This document shows, piece after piece, positions 48,365 through 59,779 of a stretch of DNA of 64,000 bases. The notes beneath the pieces are model-generated. The model was given only the letters and a program-made list of their open reading frames with translations. It did no database searches and was not told the origin of the DNA. Source of the DNA: Ascarosepion bandense (lineage: Eukaryota; Mollusca; Cephalopoda; Sepiida; Sepiidae); contig JBBBDQ010000350.1 in assembly GCA_037127315.1 (NCBI GenBank), forward strand, positions 5,760,001 to 5,824,000. The letters are read 5' to 3'. Both the position numbers and the translations under genes were made by a program. Numbering within the stretch: position 1 is the first letter of the stretch; each line of letters starts with the position of its first letter.

Positions 48365-48940
48365 ACTTACGTTATGACTAAATGTACTTATGTTACGACT
48401 AAATGTGCTTATGTTATGACTAAATGTACTTGTTATGAATAAATGTACTTATGTTATGACTAAATGTACTTATGTTATGACTAAATGTACTTATGACTAA
48501 ATGTACTTATGTTATGACTAAATGTACTTATGTTGTGACTAAATGTACTTATGTTAAATGACTTAAATGTACTTAAATGTTATGACTAAATGTACTTATG
48601 TTGTGACTAAATGTACTTATGTTGTGACTAAATGTACTTATGTTGTGACTAAATGTACTTATGTTATGACTAAATGTACTTATGTTATGACTAAATGTAC
48701 TTATGTTGTGACTAAATGTACTTATGTTGTGACTAAATGTACTTAAATGTTATGACTAAATGTACTTATGTTATGACTAAATGTACTTATGTTGTGACTA
48801 AATGTACTTATGTTATGACTAAATGTGCTTATGTTATGACTAAATGTACTTGTTATGAATAAATGTACTTATGTTATGACTAAATGTGCTTATGTTGTGA
48901 CTAAATGTACTTATGTTATGAATAAATGTACTTATATATT
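48365..48940. repeat. 21-bp minisatellite
   Basis: Tandem CTAAATGTACTTATGTTATG-type units (about 27 copies), with TTATGA/TTGTGA alternation and a few shorter or longer units (e.g. near 48490, 48550 and 48745). Confidence 0.95.
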
Positions 48941-48975
48941 AGGAAAAAATACCCTAGGATATTTACCCCTGTTTT

Positions 48976-49030
48976 TATTGTGCCATGTCATTTCAGGACG
49001 TAGGCAATCATAACATTCAACTAATCCCTT
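48976..49030 (-). mobile_element. RTE-like LINE 3' end fragment
   Basis: Contains TTTCAGGACGTAGGCAATCA, the RTE 3' end as at 39560. Confidence 0.55.
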
Positions 49031-49079
49031 TTTTATACTATTTATATTCAGACTATTGTCCATATTGTTGTTGGACTCT

Positions 49080-49460
49080 GAAAATGTTTCAGCCGTTCTG
49101 CCCTCCAGTTTTCTTCAAGTTTATATCGATCTGGGTAACCTACAGAGAATTTTGAACTGAAATTGTTTATATAATCTATGGGGTTAGCCTATTTTTGTTA
49201 CTATTGCCATGACTGGTTGCCAGTCATAGCAATAGAATCCAAACTGTCCTATTATTTAACCCATAACTAAAGGGAAGAGACGAATTAATACCTTTCCAAA
49301 GGATATTTGTGCGTAAGTGAATGCAAAGAATTCAACTGGAATTCGAACTCGGCTCCCCGCTTTTTCGTTTCGAGTCGATATCTACTGCACCACAATGCAA
49401 GGTATAGTACTGTTCAGATATTGATCGCCTGATTCTACTGAGTGTAAATACACACTGTAA
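49080..49460 (-). repeat. Inverted duplicate of 56405-56870, with family A SINE inside
   Basis: Both loci share the same outer sequences on each side of a SINE: GGTATAGTACTGTTCAGATA on one side and TATATCGATCTGGGTAACCT on the other (reverse-complement at 56 kb). The SINE part here is 49205-49398 on the minus strand and lacks the 3' hairpin present at the other locus. Confidence 0.75.
49205..49398 (-). mobile_element. Family A SINE, 3'-deleted
   Basis: Box B region (ATTCGAACTCGGCTCCCCGC on plus) and head (TATCTACTGCACCACAATGC on plus) recognised. Confidence 0.8.
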
Positions 49461-49604
49461 GACAATTTGCTGTAGTTAACATAAAGATTTAAACATAACT
49501 TGTCTGCTGATTAGTGCACAGCTGCTGCTGCTGCTTCTGGTGTTTGTGAACTTTTGACTACTGCAGTTACTTCTCAAGTTTTGCTTCTGCTGCGTGTGGA
49601 GACT

Positions 49605-49680
49605 TACTGTCATGTCTTCTTCTATATGCTGCGTTCTTCAGGACATTATCCACTGCACCACAACGCACATGCAATCTCCA
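49605..49680 (-). mobile_element. RTE 3' end joined to a SINE head
   Basis: Plus-strand CTTCTTCTATATGCTGCGTT resembles the RTE tail and continues directly into TATCCACTGCACCACAACGC, the SINE head in minus orientation. Confidence 0.5.
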
Positions 49681-49764
49681 AAAACTAAAATGTATCGATC
49701 TTCTTGAATCCAGGTCATCTCCTGTTCTTTCCTCAATCCGTTTTCTTTTTCTCTTTAACAAGTA

Positions 49765-50345
49765 CATAAATTTAAATACGTGGGAAGCATTCTGACAGAG
49801 GATGGAAAACGCAATATTGAGATCCGAAGGCGACTTGACATGGCCAAATACGCATTTCAAAGCCTAAGCAGAGTATTGAGAGACAGGAAGATTTCGTTGG
49901 AGACAAAGAAAAGAGTATCGAACTGCTATGTGATATCTACCCTCTTATATGGCAGTGAATGTTGGACGATGTTCACAAAGATGAAGGAGTAACTCAAAGC
50001 AAGAGAAATGTGGTTCTACAGAATGATGCTGAATATTCCATGAACCGAATATTTGGAAAGGTTTTGGAGAAAATGCAAACGAAAGAAAAATTATATTTGG
50101 CATCAGGAAAAGACAACTGAGGTTTGGGGACACGTAATGAGAAAGAAAGTCTTGAAGAACCTAATACTCACAAGGCGGATAGATGGAAAGAGAGACAGGG
50201 GCAAGCAGTGCGAGACATTTGATACTCTTGAGCAAATGGATGTCGGAGCGAGGTTTGGGAGAGACACTAAGAGGAAAATATTAAGAACGACAAGGGACAG
50301 GGGCAGATAGAAATCTATGATCGGCGACTTCCTGAAAGGACACGG
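49765..50345 (+). pseudogene. RTE-like LINE, C-terminal fragment
   Basis: Plus strand reads GSILTEDGKRNIEIRRRLDM, ISTLLYGSECWTMFTKMKE then a stop, followed in another frame by WGHVMRKKVLKNLILTRRID and TTRDRG. This parallels the last 180 residues of the 39.6 kb RTE ORF. The catalytic domain is absent. Two or more frame breaks. The 3' end is GGACACGGCACATAAAGAAA. Confidence 0.85.
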
Positions 50346-50639
50346 CACATAAAGAAATAAAAAAAGTTCTTTCATTAAAAAATGCCCCATTTTCAAGCAT
50401 AGATAAATATGTATGCTCAAGCTACTTACCTCTTGTATCGTCATGGCAAGTGATTAAAAAATACCGGTTTGTAGTACCACGGAGCGCCACACTAAAGGGG
50501 TCGAACTCTATAGACATGTAAAATTCACTAGCCACCTATATATTGCATAAAAAGACCCGTCGAAATATTATCTTTCAGTATACTGGTATGTCATAAATTT
50601 TTGTCACGTGTGAGACGAAATCACGTTTTCAATTGGAGT

Positions 50640-51145
50640 AGATAGACTAAACTATCGCCCGGTTCACACTCCACCAACGTCTATTGTACAGGTGTAGAGG
50701 CTCATCCCTTGTTCCCTGTTTAGGATGTGGTTTCCGACTTGCCCTTTTCCAATCTTTTCACTTTTCCTTTTCTTATTTTTTTTTTCGATTGGAGTAGATA
50801 GACTAAACTATAGCCCGGTTCACACTCTACCCACGTCTATTGTGCAGGTGTAGAGGCTCATCCCTTGTTCCCTGTTTAGGATGTGGTTTTCGGCTTTCTC
50901 TTTTCCAATCTTTTCACTTTTCCTTTTCTTATTTTTTATTTATTTTTTTTTTTTTTTTGATTGGAGTAGATAGACTAAACTATCGGTTCACACTCCACCC
51001 ACGTCTATTGTACAGGTGTAGAGGCTCATCCCTTGTTCCCTGTTTAGGATGTAGTTTCCGGCTTTCTCTTTTCCAAATCTTTTCACTCTTGAGTAGCCCC
51101 CTGCACATCAGTGGCGTTACCGCCTTGCTCGGGGTGATAGTCGTA
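50640..51145 (+). repeat. Tandem LINE 3' UTR array (3 units) with terminus
   Basis: Units containing GGAGTAGATAGACTAAACTA, CGGTTCACACTCCACC-like and GGCTCATCCCTTGTTCCCTG repeat at about 50658, 50814 and 50980. The last unit ends in the family's conserved 3' terminus CCCCCTGCACATCAGTGGCG. Confidence 0.9.
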
Positions 51146-51149
51146 TATT

Positions 51150-51870
51150 GAAATAACTATAGAGCTTTTTCCAAACCAATAATTATAAAATAATTGTGTA
51201 ATTCAGTTGAAAGCTTCTCATTTCGATATCGCAATTTGAATGGAATACTGGTTTTCTTACACGCCATTTTTCGCCTGTCTATATATCAGCGCATTTTTTC
51301 GACAGTTTTTCTTAGATATTCTTTCTATTATTTGTAATTTTACTTTAACCGATCAAGTAGTTTTTCCCTTTTATTTTCTTTTTTTACAGTCGTCTGCTAA
51401 AAAATGCAGTCAGATTTTTTATAACACGTTTCCAATAATAGTGAGTCAGAAATTAATTACGATATTTTCTGCAAAAAAATAATTCATTAGCTTCTAACTT
51501 TGTGATAAAGTTGCAGTATTTTTTTAAATTTTGACTATATTATTATAATTTTCTTTAAAACTTTTCTTTGCTTGTAAGAAAAATGCGTTTTTAACTTGAA
51601 AACAGTATCTTTTATGAAGAAAAGAGATTTTACAAGTTCAATCATTATAATGTGTGAATGAATGTAAGGAATTATTCTTTCATAATTTTATATCTGACTC
51701 TTTCTTTTATTATTGTCTGTCCCATTTATAAAAAGTGAAAAAAATATAGTCAGTATTGAATTTTTGATTGAAACCATGCAAGGAAATATTGATGTTAGGA
51801 ACAACACAATTGAGCAATCAGAAATCATTGGAAATTTCACCGTAGGCGAAATCTCCAGGCTTGGGAAAGA
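51150..51870. other. AT-rich, no recognised feature
   Basis: Similar in composition to the tracts at 14 kb, 46 kb and 57 kb; no gene seen. Confidence 0.5.
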
Positions 51871-51877
51871 AACAAAG

Positions 51878-51880
<3 letters not shown>

Positions 51881-51944
<64 letters not shown>

Positions 51945-51954
51945 GAACAGAAGC

Positions 51955-52008
<54 letters not shown>

Positions 52009-52018
52009 GAACAGAAGC

Positions 52019-52092
<74 letters not shown>

Positions 52093-52102
52093 GAACAGAA
52101 GC

Positions 52103-52140
<38 letters not shown>

Positions 52141-52199
52141 GAACAGAAGCAGATAGATAGATAGGTAGATAGGATAGATAGATAGATAGGAACAGAAGC

Positions 52200-52240
<41 letters not shown>
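51881..52240. repeat. (GATA)n array with periodic 12-bp interruptions
   Basis: GATA tetranucleotides interrupted five times by GGAACAGAAGCA (at about 51944, 52009, 52092, 52140 and 52189). Interruption spacing varies from about 48 to 83 bp. Confidence 0.97.
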
Positions 52241-52242
<2 letters not shown>

Positions 52243-52812
52243 AAACTTTAAAACTCAAGATACTTAAATCAATTTAGTCGATCACTTAAGTGATTTCTTC
52301 AAACCTTTCCGACCCACAGACATCATTTCTCCTATTCAACCTGTCAATTCCACATTTTCGATTCCTCAAAAGCGTCTACAAGTTTTTTTTTAAGATTATC
52401 CTTTCCTACATTTTTTAAGATTACTTCGTAGTTTTGTGAATCATATTTAGTAAGATATAATTTTTTCACTTATTTTGATAATTCGCATCATTGAATACAA
52501 TTATTCTGACTGTCAAAAGAAATTTGAACCTGTTGAACTCCAACAATGCTATATTCATCTCCAATTTTCTCTTTAGCTGGAAATAACTATGCACCAAAAT
52601 CTACTGCCCAATTCTGACGCCGAAATGAGCCCAGTAGAAAATCGCTTCAATCTGTTAGAATTTTTCATTTGTAGACCGGTATTTATTGAGGAAACTAGAG
52701 TAGCACAAATATGAAAGCCAGGAAACAAAAAATGTATTGTTTGATCATCAAAACTTCTCTGGCCACTCGCTTTCTCTTCACACGCACTCCTGAACAAGCA
52801 AAAAAATTTTCA
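52241..52812. other. No recognised feature
   Basis: Mixed sequence, no gene seen. Confidence 0.5.
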
Positions 52813-53335
52813 TATACGCATGCACACACGCACAAACACACATACAAACACACACATACACACACATACACAAATATACAGAAACATACACACATATACA
52901 CATAGATGCACACAGATGCATAGATACACAAACATACACGCATACACGCATACACACATACAAACACATACACAGACACACAGACACAAACACAAATATA
53001 CACACATATACACATACATACACACATACACACCTACACATACATACATACATACACACCTGCACATACACATACACACACATATAGACATAGACATACC
53101 TACATACATATACACACATATACACAGACACACACAAACGTACACATATATACACACAAATGCACACACACAGATACACAAACATATACACATACACACA
53201 CACAGACACACACATACACACATGCACACATACACACTTACACAGACACACACATAATACATACACAAACACAAACACAATCACACGCACACACATACAA
53301 GCATACAATGACACACACACACACATATATATATA
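52813..53335. repeat. Degenerate (CA)n/(ACAT)n microsatellite, ~0.5 kb
   Basis: Almost entirely CA, ACAT, ACAG and GCAC repeats. Open frames on both strands (up to 211 codons, Cys/Val-rich) are artefacts. Confidence 0.95.
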
Positions 53336-53835
53336 TATAAGTTGCTGTATTGGATGAATTATCGTATAAATTGCACAAAAATGAAAATAACACTGACATC
53401 TCATATTTGCCAAAATTACACGAACATATCTTGAAATATTAAAGTAAATTTATTCAATAAAATTGCTATTCGCTTCAACCACTCCCTCCAGACGACTTCG
53501 GAATCTCTTGCAAATCTTCTGAACTGTCTCCTAGTTTATGTTGGTGAATGCTGACATAATCCTTGCCTTCAGTTTATCTTATTACAATAATTTTCTTGGT
53601 CTCTCACTCAACCATGACTGGCTTCTACTGCTTGTGTGGAATGGTGCAGAGTTCGGTTGCCAGACATAGAGTCTTCCAGCAGCCATCTTCTTAACCCAGG
53701 ACCGCACAACCTCGTCAAAGTACTTGATGTGGACGTCCGTGTTGAATCTTGAGACACTGTGGGAAGATGGATGGAGCTGTAGGGATAAGAAATTAAGAAA
53801 AATAAGCATTGTGAAAAAAAAACATTTAAGAAAAA
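53335..53835 (-). pseudogene. Mariner-like transposase remnant
   Basis: Minus strand reads RFNTDVHIKYFDEVVRSWVK, then YVWQPNSAPFHTSSRSQSWL, the second catalytic region of mariner transposases ('QQDSAPAHTS...WL'), with the usual aspartate replaced by asparagine. A deletion removes the third acidic region; the sequence resumes with LKARIMSAFTNI and VQKICKRFRSRLEGVVEANS at 53470-53570. Inactive. A shorter relative is at 35985. Confidence 0.8.
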
Positions 53836-54059
53836 TTCAAAAGTCAGTGCGAAAATCAAATTCTGAATCCTGATTGGATTAAAAGCTGCAAATTCATATA
53901 TGACGTATTTTCACGCCTAGATGTGAAAAGCTTCACTGGAGCCGGCATCATGAAAAGTTTAACTAACGCTAACCTGTCAAAAGTCAGTCAACATGGGAGC
54001 GGTTAGCTGGGACCTCGTGGCAATGTAACGAAAGAAAATTCAAGAAGCCGACCCGGACG

Positions 54060-54175
54060 CAGGGTACGTCACTGTTTCATTCGACCTCTGCTTCCAAATC
54101 TCTTTTCTTTTTTTCACTCTACGCCGAGAACAAATGAACACGTTAAGTACAACTTCTTTTTTGTTTTGCCCCCAC

Positions 54176-54236
<61 letters not shown>

Positions 54237-54600
54237 CCTATCACGACCTACAAAAAAGAGGAAGGAACAAACACTTTACATTCTGCTACTACACAACCAT
54301 GAACTCTAAACTTCTGCGGACATTTTAAATACCTACATTACTACTACTAATATATTCTGCAACTATTGATACCCTAAACTCTCTAATTGCACATTAAGTT
54401 CTAAACCTTATTCTTTCCTTTTAATAAATTTCTATTTTAAAATGCAAAATGTATATTTTATTCATACTCTATTCCACACAAATCAACATATTCCAACCTG
54501 CCGACAACCAACCTTCTGCATAAAACTTGTAAGCTGTAGGGAGTTCGGTTAAGTCTGACACAAGGCTGAATTAAAGAAAAAATTAACCAGCTCCCTACGT
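54060..54600. mobile_element. Dispersed repeat, inverted partner of 14685-15180
   Basis: Contains a (CT)n run (54177-54232), AATAAATTTCTATTTTAAAA, CATATTCCAACCTGCCGACA and a palindromic end with GTAGGGAGTTCGGTTAAG and TTAACCAGCTCCCTAC. Confidence 0.6.
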
Positions 54601-54724
54601 CTTCAGAGCCACATCTTCGCCATCACTAGTTATCACTGCAAGTACCATGATGTTGACTGGATATATTATTCAATTCCTTCCGAATCCATTCTCCTAAGAT
54701 AGACACTCAAACACGCGGAAATGT

Positions 54725-54905
54725 CCTGGGTATGACTGTAAACTGCATCCAGCAGCAAGGCCGCTGATTGGGAGGTTGTGAGGTGCATGCAACAGCCTCT
54801 TAATTGTTGTTGTTCCCAGATTCCATCTGACCCGGAGCGGTAGCACCTGTTAGGGTCCCAGCTATAGGCAAATAGTTACCCCCCCCCAATCTGGATTCAA
54901 AACAC
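54725..54905 (-). mobile_element. SINE tail fragment like 1141-1400
   Basis: Minus-strand order resembles the 1.1 kb SINE: TAACTATTTGCCTATAGCTG, then TAACAGGTGCTACCGC, then a GCTGCTGGATGC-like block. Head is eroded. Confidence 0.5.
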
Positions 54906-55036
54906 TATTATAGAAAGTTTTGTAATTTGCTTGAAGCATTGCGTAAAATAGTTGTATGTGTTATGTCTTGAAGGCTGTCACAATGCGTTGAATAAGTAAA
55001 GGAAGGTCGGGAGGTGTTTGTAGGACCTGTTTAGTA

Positions 55037-55062
55037 TTTCGAGACTATAATCTCATCATCAG
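55037..55062 (-). ncRNA. Hammerhead-ribozyme-like motif (left arm)
   Basis: Minus strand CTGATGA, extra base, GAGA-loop-TCTC, GAAA. Mirror of the right-arm motif. Confidence 0.35.
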
Positions 55063-55313
55063 AATGGCAGAGAAATCCTTATAATGACCGTGCTTTTAGC
55101 TGCCCATCTATGAATGGCTGGCTTTTACCCTGCTGCTGTACGTGTGTGCGTGTATGTATGTGTGCGTGTGTGTGACTAGAACACACAGAGATACACACTC
55201 GCACACACACACACATATACACACACGCACACACATACCACAGCAGGGTAAAAGCCAGCCATTCATAGATGGGCAGCTAAAAGCACGGTCATTATAAGGA
55301 TTTCTCTGCCATT

Positions 55314-55340
55314 CTGATGATGAGATTATAGTCTCGAAAT
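55314..55340 (+). ncRNA. Hammerhead-ribozyme-like motif (right arm)
   Basis: CTGATGA, extra T, GAGA-loop-TCTC, GAAA on the plus strand, followed by TATTAAACAGG. Confidence 0.35.
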
Positions 55341-55739
55341 ATTAAACAGGTCATACAAACACCTCCCGACCTTCCTTTACTTTATTCAACGCATTGTGAC
55401 AGCCTTCAAGACATGACACATACTATTATAGAAATATATACATAAAAATAGACTTTTATAGAAAAATATACATTTTGAATGAAAAATATTGTTAACAATA
55501 CATTTTCGAAGGATACAACTATTGCTATAACACATTTTTGAAGGAAGAAAAATTATTACCCGCAGTACATTTTTAATTTAAAAAAATACAATACATGTTC
55601 AGTTTTCTAAAATAAAAATAAAAATTTTCATCAAAATCTGACAAAATCAACTTTTTTTTACTATAACAGAACATTAATAAATACCTTAACCACCCCACAC
55701 ACCTTTTTAGCATTAAATAACCCTGTGGTCGATTTTTTT

Positions 55740-55925
55740 TTTAATCATATCACCCCGAGCAAGGCGGTAACGCCACTGATGTGCCGGGGGCTACGTAAGA
55801 GTGAAAAGATTAGAAAGCCGGAAACCACATCCTAAACAGGGAACAAGGGATGAGCCTCTACACCTGTTCAATAGACGTGGGTGGAGTGTTAAACGGGCGA
55901 TAGTTTGATATGACATTAAACAAAA
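55740..55925 (-). mobile_element. CR1/Jockey-like LINE 3' end, single unit
   Basis: Minus orientation of the unit found in the 50.6 and 61.8 kb arrays: terminus ATATCACCCCGAGCAAGGCG (plus), then CAGGGAACAAGGGATGAGCC. Confidence 0.85.
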
Positions 55926-56224
55926 TTCAGACTCAAATCTGTCAAATTGGTTTGCATTATGATGGTCTTATTATCATAGACGGTACCCAACTGACCCTAC
56001 TATAATGTCCAGTCGGGAAAATCATAAACAACGTGCATGCGCGAGATTAAAAATATAAGTTGACGTCAATTTAACCATCGCACACATTATATAAAAAAAA
56101 GAATCGGGACTGTTGGTATAGAAATAGTGCTAATGTACGCAGTGTGAAGCCGACTTGGCACAGATTTCCTTTAATCCCCGTCGTGCATTTGCATTTACCT
56201 CCCGCTCGCTTCCCTCTTTTTTTT

Positions 56225-56405
56225 TTAAGACAATCGTTGTGGTGCATGGCTATCGACTCGGAACAACAAATCGAGGAACCGATTTCGAATTCCAGTTGAA
56301 TCCCTTGCATTCACTTACGCACAAATACCCTCGGGAAATGTGTTAATCCGTCTCTTCCCTCCAGTTATGGGTGAAATAATAGGACAGTTTGGATTCTATA
56401 GCCTT
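56225..56405 (+). mobile_element. Family A SINE, interrupted
   Basis: Head mutated (TTGTGGTGCATGGCTATCGA); body to GGATTCTATAGCCTTG, then cut by the duplicated block starting at 56406. Confidence 0.8.
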
Positions 56406-56870
56406 GTATTTACACTCAGTAAAATCAGGCGATCAATATCTGAACAGTACTATACCTTGTATTGTAGTGCAGTGGATATCGACTCGGAACGAAAAAGCGG
56501 GGAGCCGAGTTCGAATTCCATCTGAATTTCTTGCATTCACTTACGCACAAATACCTTTTGGAAAGGTATTAATCCGTCTCCAGTTATGGGTTAAATAATA
56601 GGACAGTTTGGATTCTACAGCCTTAACTGGCAACCAGTCTACCGCAGAATGCAATGGCAACCTACTGAAAGATAATCTTCTTCCCGGTCAGTCATGTCTC
56701 TTTCGAGATATGATGGCCCAAAGCGTGTATCACGTATGGCACGTAACTGATATCCCTTGATAAGAGCAATGTAACAAAAATGGTCTAACCCCATAGATTA
56801 TAGAAACAATTTCAGTTCATAATTCTCTATAGGTTACCCAGATCGATATAAACTTGAAGAAAGCTGGAGA
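56405..56870 (+). repeat. Inverted duplicate of 49080-49460, with family A SINE inside
   Basis: See 49080-49460. Here the enclosed SINE runs 56455-56745 and retains the 3' hairpin region (CAGTCATGTCTCTTTCGAGA). Confidence 0.75.
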
Positions 56871-56879
56871 GAGATTAGG

Positions 56880-57025
56880 TTCTATAGTCTTCGTTGGCAA
56901 CCAGTCTACTGCAGAAAACAATGGCAACCTACTGCGGAAGAATCTTCTGACCTGTCAGTCTTTCGAAACATGATCGCCTAAAGCGTGTATCACGTATGGC
57001 ACTTAAATGAGTGTCCATAATATCT
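56880..57025 (+). mobile_element. Family A SINE, 5'-truncated
   Basis: Only the 3' half: TTGGCAACCAGTCTACTGCA through CGTGTATCACGTATGGCACT. Confidence 0.8.
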
Positions 57026-57694
57026 TATTCATAAAGGCAATTCACAGCTTGTCTAAATAAATAATCTATTAGTCTTATTGCATTTTTTTTTTAATTTTAC
57101 GCCTCAGAGACGATATTATGCAAATAGGGGTCATATGTTATAAAATTTAAATTCTCCAAAGACGTTTGCTTACAAACATTAAATCTTACAAAATAAATTT
57201 CTCGAATTTTCATAGGTTTAAATAAGTTTGGGGAAGGCTAAGAGATGTAAAATAATAAATTTGACGGAGATTTTCCAAAAAAAAAATTACTAAAATGATT
57301 TTATTCATTTGAGAATTATTCCTGAAAGTTTCATTAAAATCCGACAATTATTTGATTTTTGCAGAATTTCCAAATCAATGTGTTCTTCACAAAAACTAGC
57401 CAATTTTTCCTATATTAACTAACCAGCTAACGCACGAAAAAATAAAACAACAAAATGTTGATGAATTCAAAAAGGGTCAAAACATAATTTAATAATCAAA
57501 ACATTCTTTGGCCTTTCTTTTTAATAATAGCGTAAAGATTTTAGTGATAAAATTTTGTTTCAATTAAATATAGGGCATGTTTCAGCTTGTAACCTCATTT
57601 TTATCGTATTTTTAGGGGTAACCTATATATATTTGTCATTCACATACAACTCTGTTTCGTTGTATAACAGTTCAACAACTCCATTCATTGCTGT
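57026..57694. other. AT-rich, old dispersed repeat traces
   Basis: 57325-57390 is related in inverse orientation to 14050-14115. No gene. Confidence 0.45.
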
Positions 57695-57714
57695 AGAATA
57701 ATGCATATAAGAGA

Positions 57715-57753
<39 letters not shown>

Positions 57754-57756
57754 CTC

Positions 57757-57807
<51 letters not shown>

Positions 57808-57838
57808 TATATAATTCTTATATGCATTACTCCTCAGC
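57695..57838. repeat. Palindrome around two (TA)n runs
   Basis: TAATGCATATAAGAGAA on the left and TTCTTATATGCATTAC on the right enclose two TA runs separated by TACTCTTAATTTTATA. Confidence 0.85.
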
Positions 57839-57889
57839 AATTAATTTTCTTTCGGTGACTGGCGTGTGTATACACTGCTTATATATAAA

Positions 57890-58035
57890 AAGCTAAAATT
57901 TTCCTTCTCTGATTCCATGTGCTTATGGCTTAGGGGGTAGCGACTCCAACTGACACTAAATCGGTTGAGTTTCGATGAATAACCACACTGGTGAGCTGTG
58001 ATACAGCGAAACAGGCTTGTATGCGGATGACAATA
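57890..58035 (+). mobile_element. tRNA-derived SINE, family B
   Basis: Leader AGCTAAAATTTTCCTTCTCT, tRNA-like head (GGCTTAGGGGGTAGCGACTC, GTTGAGTTTCGATGAA) and tail GGTGAGCTGTGATACAGCGA then GAAACAGGC. Parallel to 35362-35512. Confidence 0.75.
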
Positions 58036-58059
58036 TATATATATATACACACACACACA

Positions 58060-58497
58060 CATGCCCCGGTTTCAACCTTTCGGTATCTTTAGGCGTTTTA
58101 ATTTTAAATTAACGGGTCATCCAACGCTTTTTCGAACGCATAACATTAACACGAAATTCCAGAACGCATAACCGGAAGTTAAAAATAATGGAGGCTCTAG
58201 TCAAGAATTACAAATATTTTCATTCGGATTTGTACGATCCTAAAATATATTTTCTGAGATTTTTACGTCCGAAAGGTTCGAAGTAATGTCCGCATGTAAA
58301 CATCTCGGAAAATAAATTTTAGGGTCGTACAAACCCACCTGAAAGTGTTTACAAATCATGATCAGCTTCTCCCTTATTTTAAACTTCCGGTTATGCCTTC
58401 TGGAAGTTCCTGTTATGGGTTCGAAAATGCTTTGGATGATCAGTTAATTTAAAATACTTGACAATACAGAAAAGTTGAAATCAAGGTCGCATAATGG
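58060..58497. mobile_element. Foldback MITE with ~190-bp arms
   Basis: Arms pair as inverted repeats: AATTAACGGGTCATCCAACG with a diverged complement near 58435, CATAACCGGAAGTTAAAAAT near 58375, and TTTGTACGATCCTAAAATAT near 58320. No coding frame, almost no spacer. Confidence 0.75.
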
Positions 58498-58603
58498 GCT
58501 GACCTCCTGAATTAGAATATTTAAAAGCTTGAGCAGTATTTGATACAACTGTTTACTTGCCTAATTTGACTCTGATTAATAACTGGTTAATAATTATGTA
58601 TAT

Positions 58604-58990
58604 ACTAGCAGTATAGCCCGGCGTTGCTCGGGTGTAATGAAAGCTTTAAAACTAATCCATGGTCCTGGAGCTCAAACTCTTTGGACGTTGGCACGAAAGA
58701 CTAAAAAGCAATAGTTGTTTCCAGTTAAAGCGAAACTGTAGACTGAAAAAAAAATGAATGGATGTAAGTCAAATTTTGATTTCCTGGTATCGATATCAAA
58801 TAAGTTTTATTCGTCGTAAACTGAATTTTGAAGGCTAAATAAGTACTCTGAATAAATGGTATCATGGCTGAGACTAAGAACTACAATTATACCTACTTAG
58901 AGCCAAAAACGAAGCAAAAACTAAAATAAAAGGGCTAAAAAATACAGACATACAGGCAGATAAACATCCGCACACACACAAACATCTTGC

Positions 58991-59038
<48 letters not shown>

Positions 59039-59182
59039 CGATTTTCTGCACTATTGTAAGAACTGCAACCTTGAAACTTGAAACCACCCCTTCTATAACC
59101 CGATTTAAGAACACTCGTAGACGCTTATCGTACAACTGTGTAAATTTTCAAGTTTGGCCGTTTCGGAGTCTATAGGTAACGG

Positions 59183-59241
<59 letters not shown>

Positions 59242-59265
59242 GACAAAGTTCCATTTATAAATAAG
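58604..59265 (+). mobile_element. Interspersed repeat R1, copy 3
   Basis: Starts GTATAGCCCGGCGTTGCTCG, internal TA run at 58997-59036, and ends in (CA)n (59184-59235) plus AAAGTTCCATTTATAAATAA. The 3' half has a ~100-bp deletion relative to copy 2. Confidence 0.8.
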
Positions 59266-59269
59266 TTTA

Positions 59270-59779
59270 GTTAGATGTATGTATGTATAGAAGTATCCGT
59301 TGCTTTCTAACGCCCAAAATATGTCACTCGGTTTAGAAAAGAGTTCGACAAATAGAATTGCGAAGAAATTAGATGGGAAGATATCGCAATGTTGAGAAAC
59401 GGACATTGTTTTTCAGACTTTATGGCTCAGCCAACTTTTTCTCCAGAGCACATCACAAGGATAACTTGATTTCTTTTAGTATTTGATGGAATGACTAAAC
59501 GACTCGTAATGGCAGTATGAGAACATATTTCGTTCTTTCTTTTGTAGGCCTACAGTTCACTTATTGGCGACATGCTCTTTATTGTTTTAAACTGCCGGTT
59601 AAACCGATCACACTTCAAGCTTAAAAACAGTCATGGAACAGGCAAGACTAATTTAAAGTTAATACGTAAGCTAGTATTAAAATACAAATCAGTGACTTTT
59701 GGATTTGTGATCTAATATATGATTGCAGAATTTCGAGGATTTTCAAAAGACTGGCAATTGCGTTTTTTCTTCTTTTCTT
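59270..59779. other. No recognised feature
   Basis: Unique-looking sequence. Confidence 0.5.

Larger units (their letters stand above)
54953..55430. mobile_element. Foldback element with ~180-bp near-identical arms
   Basis: Left arm about 54953-55136 and right arm about 55244-55430 are reverse complements with very few mismatches (e.g. GTCTTGAAGGCTGTCACAAT, GAAGGTCGGGAGGTGTTTGT, CTGCCCATCTATGAATGGCT). A GT/CA-rich spacer of ~105 bp lies between. Each arm carries a hammerhead-like motif. No coding frame. Confidence 0.9.

Noticed and set aside
52778..53413. 211-codon Cys/Val-rich frame resembling a cysteine-rich protein
   Set aside because: Translation of the CA/ACAT microsatellite on the minus strand.
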